Source of the DNA: Vibrio coralliilyticus ATCC BAA-450
Lineage (GTDB): Bacteria; Pseudomonadota; Gammaproteobacteria; Enterobacterales; Vibrionaceae
Length of the DNA stretch: 64,000 bases
Reading direction: 5' to 3'
NCBI RefSeq assembly: GCF_000176135.1
Contig: NZ_ACZN01000017.1
Coordinates: 620,001 to 684,000 of the forward strand
Shown here: positions 8,638 to 18,145 of the stretch, piece after piece
Numbering within the stretch: position 1 is the stretch's first letter
How the letters are laid out: the number at the start of each line of letters is the position of its first letter
Made by a program: the position numbers and the translations under genes
Notes under the pieces: generated by a model
Told to the model about the DNA's origin: nothing
Database searches by the model: none
What the model saw: the letters and a program-made list of their open reading frames with translations, nothing else

Positions 8638-9597
8638 ATGAAGAAGCTGAAAGTGGCATCGGTTCAATTTAACCATCACGCCGGAGACAAAGCGTACAAT
8701 TTTTCGACAATCAAAAAGTTTGTTTATGATGCTCAAACTCAGGGCGTAGAACTTATTACCTTTCCAGAAATGTGCATCAGCGGCTACTGGCACCTCAACA
8801 CACTGGAACGCCATGAGATTGAACAACAGGCAGAAGCTGTGCCTAACGGCCCATCCAGTCAGGCTTTGCTGGAGCTATCACGAGAAACGGGAATCACCAT
8901 TGGTGCTGGCCTGATTGAAATTGATGCCGACGGCAATTTGTACAACACCTTTATTCTCGCCATGTCAGATGGTCAAATCACTAAACATCGTAAATTGCAT
9001 ACTTTTGTTAGCCAATACATGAGCAGTGGCAACGAATACACGGTAGTCGATACGCCTCACGGCTGGCGAGTGGGTATTTTGATTTGCTGGGATAACAATC
9101 TGGTTGAGAATGTTCGCATCACGGCTCTTAAAGGCGCTGACTTGTTGTTAGCCCCCCACCAGACAGGCGGCTGCCATTCGAGAAGCCCGAACGCTATGGG
9201 GCTCATTGACCCTCAACTATGGCACAACAGAGATTCCAACCCGCAGGCGATCAAATCGGAGATGCAAGGCAGAAAAGGCCGAGAGTGGTTGATGCGCTGG
9301 CTACCCGCCCGTGCTCACGATAATGGCCTTTTCCTAATATTCAGCAACGGCGTTGGCGTCGATGTTGATGAAGTGCGTACTGGCAATGCGATGATTCTTA
9401 ACCCTTATGGCGAGATCATCACTGAAACGGACAGTGTCGAAGACGATATGGTGATAGCGGAACTCGACCCAACAGAGCTGGAAATGTGTACTGGTCGACG
9501 TTGGATTCGTGGACGACGACCGGACTTATACACCGATCTGACCCAACCTCTTGGGCATGAGCTGGATCCGTACCATGCCCGCTTTGATGATAAATAG
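8638..9597 (+). CDS. Carbon-nitrogen hydrolase (nitrilase superfamily)
   Basis: From the ATG at 8638 (preceded by TGGAGAGATCACA) the protein is 319 residues. It has the complete nitrilase triad: Glu44 (ITFPEMC), Lys119 (HRKLHTF) and Cys150 (ILICWDNN). Members hydrolyse amides, nitriles or carbamoyl compounds in the cytoplasm. A longer reading from 8560 has no ribosome binding site and a non-family N-terminus. It stands alone downstream of a divergent LysR gene and ends at a strong hairpin. The substrate is not evident; N-carbamoyl or aliphatic amidase activity is possible. Confidence 0.85.
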   Translation: MKKLKVASVQFNHHAGDKAYNFSTIKKFVYDAQTQGVELITFPEMCISGYWHLNTLERHEIEQQAEAVPNGPSSQALLELSRETGITIGAGLIEIDADGNLYNTFILAMSDGQITKHRKLHTFVSQYMSSGNEYTVVDTPHGWRVGILICWDNNLVENVRITALKGADLLLAPHQTGGCHSRSPNAMGLIDPQLWHNRDSNPQAIKSEMQGRKGREWLMRWLPARAHDNGLFLIFSNGVGVDVDEVRTGNAMILNPYGEIITETDSVEDDMVIAELDPTELEMCTGRRWIRGRRPDLYTDLTQPLGHELDPYHARFDDK

Positions 9598-9609
9598 CCC
9601 ATATACAAG

Positions 9610-9640
9610 TTAGCCCGCTAAGTCAGACTTAGCGGGCTAA
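9610..9640. terminator. Bidirectional terminator hairpin (nitrilase / YjiH)
   Basis: A perfect 14-bp stem, TTAGCCCGCTAAGT / ACTTAGCGGGCTAA, with a 3-nt loop lies between two convergent genes. T-tracts on either side are weak. Confidence 0.7.
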
Positions 9641-9666
9641 TTCATCAAGCAATGTCAATCAACGTA

Positions 9667-11040
9667 TCAAAAGATCCAATGTGCGACCAATACAATGATT
9701 GGCAGCGTAACTAGCGTTCTTAGCAGGAAGATGGCTACCAACTCCAAAAAGTTCACAGGGACTTTACTGCTTAGAATTACAGAACCAGTCTCTGACATGA
9801 AAATCAGCTGAGTTACAGACAACGCTGCCACAACAAACTTGGTCAGATCAGCATTAATCGTCGACGCTGCAATGATCGAAGGTACGTACATATCAGCAAA
9901 ACCAACAAGCATAGTTTCTGCCGCCGCAGCCGCTTCCGGAACATTCAACGCATTTAGCAGTGGAATGAACGGTGCACCCAGCAATGAGAATAATGGTGTC
10001 GTTTCAGCGACAACCAGACCTAAAGTACCGATCGCCATAACCACAGGTAGCACGCTGATTACCATGTCCAGTGCGTTGTGCACACCTTCTTTAGCTACCG
10101 CTCCAAGGCTTTTCACTTTGCTTGCTCTGTGCAGTGCCAACTTCAAGCCAAAGCCCATAACCGACTGACCCGCAGGCACCAATTCGTCATTACGATTAGG
10201 CTTAGTACCATCAATGTACAGGTCTTTCTTATACGATAATGGTGGCAGATACTGAATCACCATCGCGGCAATCACGCCAGACAAACAGATAGAGAAGTAG
10301 AACGGGACAAAGAAATTCTCTAAGCCAACCTGAGTTAATACCACCAGTGAGAAAGAAATCCCAACCGGAGAAAACATAGTCGCGACAACCGCTGCTTCAC
10401 GCGCAGTGTATTTTTTGTCTTCATATTGTTTACTGGTCAGAATCACCCCAACGGTGCCATCACCTAGCCAAGAAGACATACAGTCAATCGCAGCACGACC
10501 TGGCAAACGGAAAACTGGGCGCATAAAACGGCTCAGAACAGTACCCAGCAACTCAAGCAAACCAAAGTTGAGTAACAGTGGTAGCAGCAAACCGGCTAGG
10601 AAGAAAGTCACCAGTAAAGAAGGCAGAAGGTCATTAAGAACCAGCCCACCCGTATTGCCGTTCCAAATCACTTCAGGCCCGATCTGATGCAATGCCATAA
10701 GAGTGAACACCGCACCTAAAACTCGAACGACCAGCCAAACTGGCGTCAGAACAAACAGCCTTGTCATCAATGCAGATTGAGTCACAAAAGTTGGCTTGAT
10801 GAGACTGGCAAGAATAGAAGCGACCGCAGAGAAGCAAATCACAGCGGTGACTGTTGGTAAAATCGCATCCCCAAGGATAGCTTTGACGCCTTTCGCCATC
10901 AGCGCTAGCGGAAAGGTGAAGTTGCCATCAATGGTTAACGGTGCAAGGAAAAAGAAAAGGCCCAACAAAGACGGAATTGCGAACATCAATATGTTGCGAC
11001 TGTTTTTGTGGTTCTCTTCGGCTAAAAGTGTATCACTCAT
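9667..11040 (-). CDS. YjiH family membrane protein (nucleoside-recognition GATE fold)
   Basis: This 457-residue integral membrane protein has about ten hydrophobic segments. Its sequence (for example PSLLGLFFFLAPLTIDGN near the N-terminus and DCMSSWLGDGTVGV in the middle) resembles E. coli YjiH, a member of the GATE family with nucleoside-recognition-like domains. The role is unknown, probably transport of a small metabolite across the inner membrane. It is monocistronic. Upstream lies about 290 bases of A+T-rich sequence with inverted TTCAC repeats. Confidence 0.8.
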   Translation of the reverse strand: MSDTLLAEENHKNSRNILMFAIPSLLGLFFFLAPLTIDGNFTFPLALMAKGVKAILGDAILPTVTAVICFSAVASILASLIKPTFVTQSALMTRLFVLTPVWLVVRVLGAVFTLMALHQIGPEVIWNGNTGGLVLNDLLPSLLVTFFLAGLLLPLLLNFGLLELLGTVLSRFMRPVFRLPGRAAIDCMSSWLGDGTVGVILTSKQYEDKKYTAREAAVVATMFSPVGISFSLVVLTQVGLENFFVPFYFSICLSGVIAAMVIQYLPPLSYKKDLYIDGTKPNRNDELVPAGQSVMGFGLKLALHRASKVKSLGAVAKEGVHNALDMVISVLPVVMAIGTLGLVVAETTPLFSLLGAPFIPLLNALNVPEAAAAAETMLVGFADMYVPSIIAASTINADLTKFVVAALSVTQLIFMSETGSVILSSKVPVNFLELVAIFLLRTLVTLPIIVLVAHWIF

Positions 11041-11066
11041 CTGACTGCTCCCTAGATGATTATATT

Positions 11067-11081
11067 TTCACAATTAGTGAA
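11067..11081. promoter_or_regulatory. Small palindrome upstream of the YjiH-type gene
   Basis: TTCACAATTAGTGAA is a 5-5-5 palindrome 26 bases upstream of the start codon at 11040. The half TTAGTGAAT recurs inverted as ATTCACTAA near 11145. The rest of the 11041-11333 gap is A+T-rich with no gene. It could be a repressor site; no regulator is assigned. Confidence 0.25.
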
Positions 11082-11333
11082 TAAGTTCTCTTTGCCGAAA
11101 TTATAACGACAAAGATTTCACACTCAAGCAAATAATGAAAAATAATTCACTAAAAACGCATAACAATATAAATCAATACGTTATGGAGCTAAGGTAATTG
11201 GTGGCATTTTGTACGCACGTGCTTTAATAATAACCACAGACTCTTTAATTACTTACTTTTATATCGAGCATAAATATGACTATTTATGCATCAACCATAA
11301 GCAAAGTGATTCGAGTAGCCCCGATGAATAGAG

Positions 11334-12305
11334 TTAGCGGATAATAGGTATCTGAAATGAAAACGTTGCCCCCCCTGTTAAGGTCAACTCAATATCACGA
11401 ACCATTTCAATCAAAAAAGCACTGCCATCAATTTCCAACTTCTGCTCGTCTACAATCTCAAACAGCGCTTCTAAAGCCGCACTGTAAGCAACATCAGAAA
11501 TCAGATACACCTCAGCGCACAGGTAGTACCCTTCAGGAATCACAAAATCGTAGAGAGCTTCGTCGACTTGCCAATCACCAATGAACGTCTCAATTTGATC
11601 CCATACTTTTTCAAGTTGGTTTATCGGCGTTGCACCGAGCAAATTGACTGTTCTTTTGCCGTAGAGCTCGATAACCGAATCCCAATCAGGATCTTCCAGA
11701 GCAATCTTTTTCATGCCTCTTTTGGGATACCAAATCAATTCGGTCGGCATTGATTCTGCCAATTCAGTTTCAATCGATTGTTGAGTACCAGGGTGAGCAA
11801 GCTTAGCAATAAACTCAGACGTCTCTCGCGGTGTAGATTCGTAACCCATTTTGCGAATTTGTTTCGCGGTAACCCCAAGCTCTCTTTTCAAAGCCTTACC
11901 TAAAGCTTGTGAGGAAGAGAAGCCACAGTAGTGAGCAATTTCCATCACACTCCAAGGTTCATCATTGAGCAGCAAATTCACCGCCACTTGCAGGCGTAAG
12001 CGACTAAGATACTGCCCCGGTGTCTCATGAAACAATTCGCTAAACTGGCGATGGAAATGATAAGGAGAAATCGCGCTTTCGGTTGCTATTTGCTCCCACG
12101 ACCTGTGCTCAGCCAGTTCTTCATGCATTAGCTTCAATGCATGTGCAAAGCGCTTTCTGAGATGCTCAGGTAATGGCTCCAACAAAGCAATTTCAGGCAC
12201 CAGTTTGAATGCAGGTTTCTCTTGTTGTGACATTGATACGGACCTCACTGGGGCGACAGGATCACTATCGCCCGCCAACCGAATAAAATCAATTACGCTC
12301 AGCAT
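11334..12305 (-). CDS. AraC family transcriptional regulator with C-terminal effector-type domain
   Basis: This 323-residue protein has its AraC helix-turn-helix pair near the N-terminus (residues about 57-155: SWEQIATESAISPYHFHRQF and WSVMEIAHYCGFSSSQALGK), then a C-terminal domain of about 130 residues that resembles the GyrI-like effector-binding fold of the Rob/MarA-like group. Its start overlaps the RND pump stop by one base (TAATG), so it is the last gene of the efflux operon and likely regulates it in response to a small molecule. The C-terminal domain call is by general pattern only. Confidence 0.82.
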   Translation of the reverse strand: MLSVIDFIRLAGDSDPVAPVRSVSMSQQEKPAFKLVPEIALLEPLPEHLRKRFAHALKLMHEELAEHRSWEQIATESAISPYHFHRQFSELFHETPGQYLSRLRLQVAVNLLLNDEPWSVMEIAHYCGFSSSQALGKALKRELGVTAKQIRKMGYESTPRETSEFIAKLAHPGTQQSIETELAESMPTELIWYPKRGMKKIALEDPDWDSVIELYGKRTVNLLGATPINQLEKVWDQIETFIGDWQVDEALYDFVIPEGYYLCAEVYLISDVAYSAALEALFEIVDEQKLEIDGSAFLIEMVRDIELTLTGGATFSFQIPIIR

Positions 12306-15300
12306 TATGCAGGCTCAAGCGCCAACTCATCTTCCATCACTTTAGGCGCCTTACGACTGGTCATCCCCAACAATATAGGGATCAGCAGTAACGTCACCGC
12401 AGTAGCGAACAATTCGCCAAACACCAGAGAAACCGCAGCAGGTTTAAGATACTGAGCCTGCTCAGCCGTTTCACTGAGTAGTGGTAACAAGCCACATACT
12501 GTTGTTATCGTGGTGAGAAAAATGGCCCGCAAGCGACTGGTTCCAGCCGTGACTAATGCCTGCTTTAGCGGTACACCACTGCGGTATTCTGCATTAAAGC
12601 GCGTGATCAGTACCAATGAGTCATTGATCACTATTCCCGTCATTGCCATCATGCCAAACATAGACAGCAAACTGATTGGCAGATCCATCAAGTAGTGCCC
12701 AAAGATCGCCCCAGCAAAACCAAATGGAATCACCGCCATGATGATGAATGGCTGCCAATAAGACTTCAGCGGAACCGCCAACAAGATGTAAATCAGCAGA
12801 ATGGTCAAAATCATCGCTGAGCGGAAGCCGTCAGAGACTTCACCAATCTCTTCAAATTCGCCGCCTGCTTTGATCCGAACTCCTGGATACTGCTGATGCA
12901 GCGTTTTGATCTCAGAGCTGAGCTGAGCCATTGTCTGCTCAGGCGCCTGAACGTCTCGGTTTTGCTTCCAATAGAGGTTTACCACTTGCTCACGATTACG
13001 TCGGTAGAGTATCTGAGGCTCCTGCTCATGACGAAATTCAGCAATATCACCGAGTAAGACACTCTTCCCTTCAGACAGCAACACCATCGTCTGCTCAAGC
13101 TGAGCGAGGGTTTTACGCTCTGAACGAGGATACTGCAACAGCACCTTAGTTTCTTGGCCTTGTTCTAACAGGCGGTGAATTTCTCGCTCACCAAATGCCT
13201 CACCCGCCAATCGCGCCAACTTGTCTTGCGTCAATCCGAGCTGTTGACCGTATTCATTCAGCACTAGCCGCACCTGAGGCTGGCCGCTTTTACCATCATC
13301 ATAAATATCCGCCACGCCAGGCAAAGCAGCCAGTTTGTCCACTAACTGGCTACTGACGCGCTTAGCAAGTTCACGGTCGCTGGATGATATCGAGATGAAT
13401 GTTCCACCAGCAGGCGCTTCAGCCGCACTAAACTGAACTGAATAGGCTCCTTCAATGTTCCCAGTATGAGTACGCCAACTATCGGTCAGTAAATTACCCG
13501 GCAAGAGGCTCAGGGCTTCACTGGTTAGCTCGGCGGTCACTTCCACCTCTCCATAACCACCCGACCACGCAAGCAGGTTTACCACGGGTGGCTGGCTCAA
13601 CGGGTAGTCTTGCATCAGCTCGTCTTCGACGTTGATCATCGCCTGTTCGATTTGATCTAAGGCTTTCTTTTGTAACGGCAAAGGGGCACCGTCTTCTAGC
13701 TCAACTTTCGCGGTAACGTATCGACCGGGGATTTCGGGGAAAATGGCACTTCGAATCGTCCCAGTAGACCACATGCCATACGCCAGTACGATAGCGGCGA
13801 CAAAGCCCAGCAGTGATGCCAGTTTGTAATCCAACACCTTTTCCAAGGTGGGCTTATACACTCTGAAATTGAACCACTCCAAACCACCTTGAGCCACAGA
13901 CTGAATGCGAGAGAAAATGCCATTAGATTTTTTACTCACGGACAACTGCGCTAGGTGTGATGGCAGAATAAACTTACTTTCAATCAGAGAGAAGATCAGC
14001 GCAAATATCACCACAGCGGAGAACCCAGCCAGAATCTTGGCAAAATCGTTGTTAATCCAAAGCATTGGCGAAAATGCCGCAATAGTGGTCAAAACACCAA
14101 ATACCGTTGCAACGGTAACCGAGTGTACACCGTGCCATGCCGCTTTGCGCCCACTCGCATGTTTGCCTCGCTGCTCGTGAATGGCCTCGCCAACAACCAC
14201 GGCATCATCGACTAGAATCCCCAATACCAGAATAAAGCCAAACAAAGTGATGTCATTGATGCTGTAGTTAGCCAGTTGCATCGCTCCTAAGGTACCTGCG
14301 ATAGCGACTGGTATACCCACGGCCACCCAAAATGCCAGTTTCAGCTCAAGAAAAATGCCCAGTAGCACCACAACAATCAAAAGGCCTTGCCACGCATTAT
14401 CACCGAGCCTGAACAGTTGCTCTTCAATATAGGGCGCCATATCTGCCATGGTATTCAGCTCAATGTCTGAAGGCAGGATTTTGCGTTGCTCCGCCAAGGT
14501 ATCCTTAATTGCATCACTCACTTTGAGCAGGTTGTCGGTCTGGCTGGTGCTGATCAGCAGAGCGATAGCATTGATGCCATTATTGCGCACAATGGAGCCA
14601 CTACGCTCATAGCCACGACTCAGCTTAGCGATGTCACCTAAATAGACGGTACCAGATGGGCGAGAGACGATCGCCAAACGACGCAGCTTCTGTACGTCAT
14701 CGGCGTAGCCATCACCACGGATAACCATGCGGCCCTTGTCACTGATCAGCTCACCTGTGCGAGATTCAAGTGACATCTGTCCGATGGTGCTGGCTAAATC
14801 TTCCAGACTCAAACCCAGTTTCTTGAGCTGCGCTGGATCTGGTTCAATGATAAGTTGTGGCTTGCGACTTCCCCAGTTGGATACTTTAGAAATCTTTGGA
14901 TTACTTTTTAGCGCTTGCTCGACCTGTCTTGCGATGGGTTGAAGTTGCTCATCGCTGCGTGGCCCCGAAACGACAACAAAAGCGGCCAAGTTAGTAAATT
15001 CATTTCTAACCACCTGAGGCTTTTCAGCTTGAGCAGGAAAACCATTGATGGCGTTCACTCGGTTACGTACATCATCCAGCAGCTTATTGAGGTCGGCGCT
15101 GCTGGTTTTGCGTACAACAACACTCGACATTCCTGCGCTAGACTGGCTGGTCACCTGTTTAATACCGGAAATGCCACTGATGGACTCTTCAATTCGCTGT
15201 GTAACACTCTCATCAATCTGTTTAGCTGTACCTCCCGGGTAGGCAACATTGATCACAACCGATGACGGCGCAATCTGCGGAAAAGACTCCACACGGAGTT

Positions 15301-15394
15301 GACCAAACGCCATAACACCACTGGCGATGATCGCAAGCATCAACAGATTCGCCCCTACTGGGTTGTTGATAAACCACTTAGTCAGCCAGCTCAT
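12305..15394 (-). CDS. RND family efflux pump permease subunit
   Basis: At 1029 residues it has the full RND length. It begins with an N-terminal membrane helix and the porter-domain motif ESFPQIAPSSVVINVAYPGG (near residues 36-55). Clusters of membrane segments lie near residues 330-480 and 840-1010, with typical GILVDDAVVVGEAI (near residue 395) in the first cluster. It is an inner-membrane proton-driven exporter of drugs or toxic compounds. It is flanked by its adaptor (4-bp overlap) and AraC regulator (1-bp overlap). No outer-membrane channel gene is present, so it presumably uses a TolC encoded elsewhere. Confidence 0.93.
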   Translation of the reverse strand: MSWLTKWFINNPVGANLLMLAIIASGVMAFGQLRVESFPQIAPSSVVINVAYPGGTAKQIDESVTQRIEESISGISGIKQVTSQSSAGMSSVVVRKTSSADLNKLLDDVRNRVNAINGFPAQAEKPQVVRNEFTNLAAFVVVSGPRSDEQLQPIARQVEQALKSNPKISKVSNWGSRKPQLIIEPDPAQLKKLGLSLEDLASTIGQMSLESRTGELISDKGRMVIRGDGYADDVQKLRRLAIVSRPSGTVYLGDIAKLSRGYERSGSIVRNNGINAIALLISTSQTDNLLKVSDAIKDTLAEQRKILPSDIELNTMADMAPYIEEQLFRLGDNAWQGLLIVVVLLGIFLELKLAFWVAVGIPVAIAGTLGAMQLANYSINDITLFGFILVLGILVDDAVVVGEAIHEQRGKHASGRKAAWHGVHSVTVATVFGVLTTIAAFSPMLWINNDFAKILAGFSAVVIFALIFSLIESKFILPSHLAQLSVSKKSNGIFSRIQSVAQGGLEWFNFRVYKPTLEKVLDYKLASLLGFVAAIVLAYGMWSTGTIRSAIFPEIPGRYVTAKVELEDGAPLPLQKKALDQIEQAMINVEDELMQDYPLSQPPVVNLLAWSGGYGEVEVTAELTSEALSLLPGNLLTDSWRTHTGNIEGAYSVQFSAAEAPAGGTFISISSSDRELAKRVSSQLVDKLAALPGVADIYDDGKSGQPQVRLVLNEYGQQLGLTQDKLARLAGEAFGEREIHRLLEQGQETKVLLQYPRSERKTLAQLEQTMVLLSEGKSVLLGDIAEFRHEQEPQILYRRNREQVVNLYWKQNRDVQAPEQTMAQLSSEIKTLHQQYPGVRIKAGGEFEEIGEVSDGFRSAMILTILLIYILLAVPLKSYWQPFIIMAVIPFGFAGAIFGHYLMDLPISLLSMFGMMAMTGIVINDSLVLITRFNAEYRSGVPLKQALVTAGTSRLRAIFLTTITTVCGLLPLLSETAEQAQYLKPAAVSLVFGELFATAVTLLLIPILLGMTSRKAPKVMEDELALEPA

Positions 15395-16533
15395 TGATTA
15401 CCCTCCTGCTTCGCAACCAATATCTGCGCAGCTTGAGGAGCGACTTGCTTCCCCGGTAGCATCGACAGCAGTGGGTACACCACCACCTGACGTGCCTTAG
15501 CGCTGTCCTGATCAAAGCGGGCATATACCTGTTTACGTGCTTGTCCTATTTGCGTAACCCACTCTTTCTGCAATCGGTTCTGCTCATCAAGTGTCCAGAC
15601 GTATCCATCTCGTGTGATCGCACTGAGTGGCAAGGTCACAATTTCAGGCCGTAAGCCGAGACTAACGATGACTTTCACCTGTTGATTAGGCAGTAAACGA
15701 GTCATTCCTTGATAAGGTTCGCGAACAGACAAAACCACTTGTCGCTGACGTGTGGTTGGATCAGCCTGAGGCGAGAGATATCGAACCTGTGCCTGCCACT
15801 CGCTGCCATCTCGATTCACAATTTTAATCTCAGGCTGACGCAACGCGGATTGCACCTGCTGCCAGTGAATTTCCGAAACAGGCAGCTCGACATCCAGTGA
15901 GTCGCTGGCGGCGAGTTCAAAAGTCACCTGCCCGGCTTCCAACCATTCACCGGGGCTGATGTTACGACGCATGATCACAGCATCAAACGGCGCTGCAATA
16001 CTTGCTTCCTCAAGCAACTTTGCTGCACTGGTGTAAGCCTGTTTTGCCTGCGCCAACTCTGCCTTGGCTGCCAACACCTGTGGCTCACGGCGAGCAAACG
16101 GTGAGCTTTTGGTCGGTGATAACATTTTTAACGCGACCGTTTGTTCGTGCTGTGCCTGTTTCAGGTTTAGCTCTGCCTGCTTAACACTGCTGTTTGCCTG
16201 AGCCAGATTAGACTCTAAAGCGCTCGTATTGAGCTTCGCCAACAAGGTCCCTTTTTTCACCAGTACGCCCGGTTCGATATCGGGATTCAACCACTCTAAT
16301 TGAGCGCTGCTTGAAGCCTTAAGTTGAATCGGCCAACGCGCGGTGGTTGTTGCCAGCAAAGTCAAATTGGAATCGTGATCTTCCGGCGTCACTTGCAGTA
16401 CCGAAACGGGGGTTTTGCTCGGCGCTTTTTGCTCAATCACAACTGGCTGAGGCTCTAAAACATCTACAACCACTAATGCCGCGAAAATTGCCCCACAGCC
16501 AGCTAATATTGCAAGAGTCTTTTTAAATTTCAT
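15391..16533 (-). CDS. RND efflux periplasmic adaptor subunit (membrane fusion protein)
   Basis: The 380-residue protein has an N-terminal membrane anchor (residues about 7-25), a lipoyl-like domain split by a coiled-coil hairpin (LNTSALESNLAQANSSVKQA onward, residues about 95-170), and a beta-barrel domain (FDAVIMRRNISPGEWLEAG). It bridges the RND pump to an outer-membrane channel. It overlaps the pump gene by 4 bp and the upstream ABC-type gene by 11 bp, so the operon is tightly coupled. Confidence 0.9.
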   Translation of the reverse strand: MKFKKTLAILAGCGAIFAALVVVDVLEPQPVVIEQKAPSKTPVSVLQVTPEDHDSNLTLLATTTARWPIQLKASSSAQLEWLNPDIEPGVLVKKGTLLAKLNTSALESNLAQANSSVKQAELNLKQAQHEQTVALKMLSPTKSSPFARREPQVLAAKAELAQAKQAYTSAAKLLEEASIAAPFDAVIMRRNISPGEWLEAGQVTFELAASDSLDVELPVSEIHWQQVQSALRQPEIKIVNRDGSEWQAQVRYLSPQADPTTRQRQVVLSVREPYQGMTRLLPNQQVKVIVSLGLRPEIVTLPLSAITRDGYVWTLDEQNRLQKEWVTQIGQARKQVYARFDQDSAKARQVVVYPLLSMLPGKQVAPQAAQILVAKQEGNQ

Positions 16534-17410
16534 AAGGCTTCTCCTCTACAGCCAATTGAGCGGGGTTTTGATTTAGTCGTTGGCTGATCTCCATCAGACG
16601 CGACAAGGTTTGCAGTGTGATAGGCAACATCACTGCCGTTTCCACGAATTCGAGTGAGTAAGTTACGATGGAAAAAACCTGACCCACAGTAGGATCAGTA
16701 AGAATATTGACCATCCAAAGGTTGGTTAGGACTGCGGCAAATAAAACAATAAAGATCAGCCCATACACCAGCGCTTCGGTATCGGACAGTTTGATTTCAC
16801 AGCGTTTCAAGCGTTCGAAGTGCGTTCTAATCGCCGCAAAAGGCTGACCGCTGAGCACGCGAACCTGTTGCTCTAACTGATCGTTTAACGCGCCGTTAAG
16901 TCGCGTAAAGGTTTGATGGAACAGAGCATAAATCAGCAGCATACTCAGCCCTGCGATCAATACGCATAATGCAAGTTTGATATGAAAAGTGGCGAGAATG
17001 ACAACGGTAGCGACCAACTGCACAACGGCAGTAATCAGCGATGGTAAATCTTCTTCTAGAAAATCTACCAGCTCGCGGGACATGGACAGTCGGGCGTCTT
17101 TGACTGATACCGATTGACCGCGCAAATTACGCTCAACCAAATTGGACAACCGCACTCGGATCCCGCCATAAACGCGAGTATCGTAAAAACGACGTGCAAC
17201 GCTGATGACCACCAGTACAAACAAGATCGCTGCAAACATAAGCAACGGCTGCAAGTTTTGCTTAAGCACACCATCAATAGCAAAACCGATAAACAGCGGC
17301 AGCAAAATCATAAATACGTTCTCAGCCAGAACCATCAGCCAAGTAAACATGACTTTAATGGGACTCAGCCGGATAACGGACCGAAGTGTGATGGGTTGAT
17401 TGAACAGCAT
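16523..17410 (-). CDS. ABC transporter six-transmembrane domain protein without ATPase domain
   Basis: From the ATG at 17410 the protein is 295 residues and consists of a single ABC-exporter-like membrane domain with about six hydrophobic segments. There is no Walker A, signature or Walker B motif, and the frame ends right after the membrane domain. It matches the family I know as ABC_membrane_3. A TTG at 17449 would add 13 residues but has no good ribosome binding site. It is the first gene of the efflux operon and overlaps the adaptor gene by 11 bp. Its function is unknown; a partner ATPase elsewhere or a pump accessory role are both possible. Confidence 0.75.
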   Translation of the reverse strand: MLFNQPITLRSVIRLSPIKVMFTWLMVLAENVFMILLPLFIGFAIDGVLKQNLQPLLMFAAILFVLVVISVARRFYDTRVYGGIRVRLSNLVERNLRGQSVSVKDARLSMSRELVDFLEEDLPSLITAVVQLVATVVILATFHIKLALCVLIAGLSMLLIYALFHQTFTRLNGALNDQLEQQVRVLSGQPFAAIRTHFERLKRCEIKLSDTEALVYGLIFIVLFAAVLTNLWMVNILTDPTVGQVFSIVTYSLEFVETAVMLPITLQTLSRLMEISQRLNQNPAQLAVEEKPYEI

Positions 17411-17567
17411 TATTGACCCCACAAATGAATGTGGCGCCAGTATTACCAATTATTAACCAGAAAAAGTGTCCCAGATTGCTGTTTTGGGCAGTAACCTTTT
17501 GTTAACCCCTTCGCGCTTATTCTTCTCGCCATATTTAACACAACAGTAAATATGGGACGGAGATGAA

Positions 17568-18125
17568 ATGAAACTGTTCGCTTCAATACTGGCCACTGCC
17601 GTGATTACTGGCTTTGTTTGGGGGCTGGTTGTACTTCAGCCAGCGATGGCTGACAGCAAGCAGCAAGCGCAGATCAAAAATGAATCAAGCGATGTTTCTC
17701 GTGACATGAAACGAGGCGATACGCCGCAGCAATACTTACGTGGAGTGACCAAAACAATCTCCCTTGAGTCCTTACCTTCGCTGTGGCGAGAATTCGATCG
17801 CAAGCTAGTTGAGCCCGATAAACTCCCAGACAACTTAGACAGAATCGTTGTCTTGTATCAAGACCTCAATAGCGACTTTACTGAAGCTCAAGTCACCATA
17901 GGCTACCCAACCGAAAAGAGCCCATTGGCGAGCGACTTAGTCACACTCCCTGCCATTGAAGAGGCAGAGCTACTGATGCATAGAGGTCAGCATTCAGAAT
18001 CGGAACTCATGGATGCTTGGAGACGCATTAATTTCCAAAAGTCCGTCGATGCTTTAGTGGAGATCCACTACCTCAATTCACAAGGACAACCGGAATCCAG
18101 CCAGTTGTCTGTCTACTATAAATAA
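17568..18125 (+). CDS. Predicted periplasmic GyrI-like (SHS2-fold) protein
   Basis: The 185-residue protein has an N-terminal signal-like helix (residues about 4-28, ending in PAMA). The C-terminal half carries the pattern of GyrI/AraC effector-binding domains: DFTEAQVTIGYP, then VTLPAIEEAELLMHRGQH, then ESELMDAWRRI. These domains bind small hydrophobic or cationic molecules; a periplasmic version is unusual. It heads a five-gene operon with a sterol-desaturase homologue and a two-component system, divergent from the RND operon. Role as a ligand sensor or carrier is inference. A GGACGGAGATGAA ribosome site precedes the ATG. Confidence 0.6.
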   Translation: MKLFASILATAVITGFVWGLVVLQPAMADSKQQAQIKNESSDVSRDMKRGDTPQQYLRGVTKTISLESLPSLWREFDRKLVEPDKLPDNLDRIVVLYQDLNSDFTEAQVTIGYPTEKSPLASDLVTLPAIEEAELLMHRGQHSESELMDAWRRINFQKSVDALVEIHYLNSQGQPESSQLSVYYK

Positions 18126-18145
18126 AGAGGCACAGGAGATACGTT

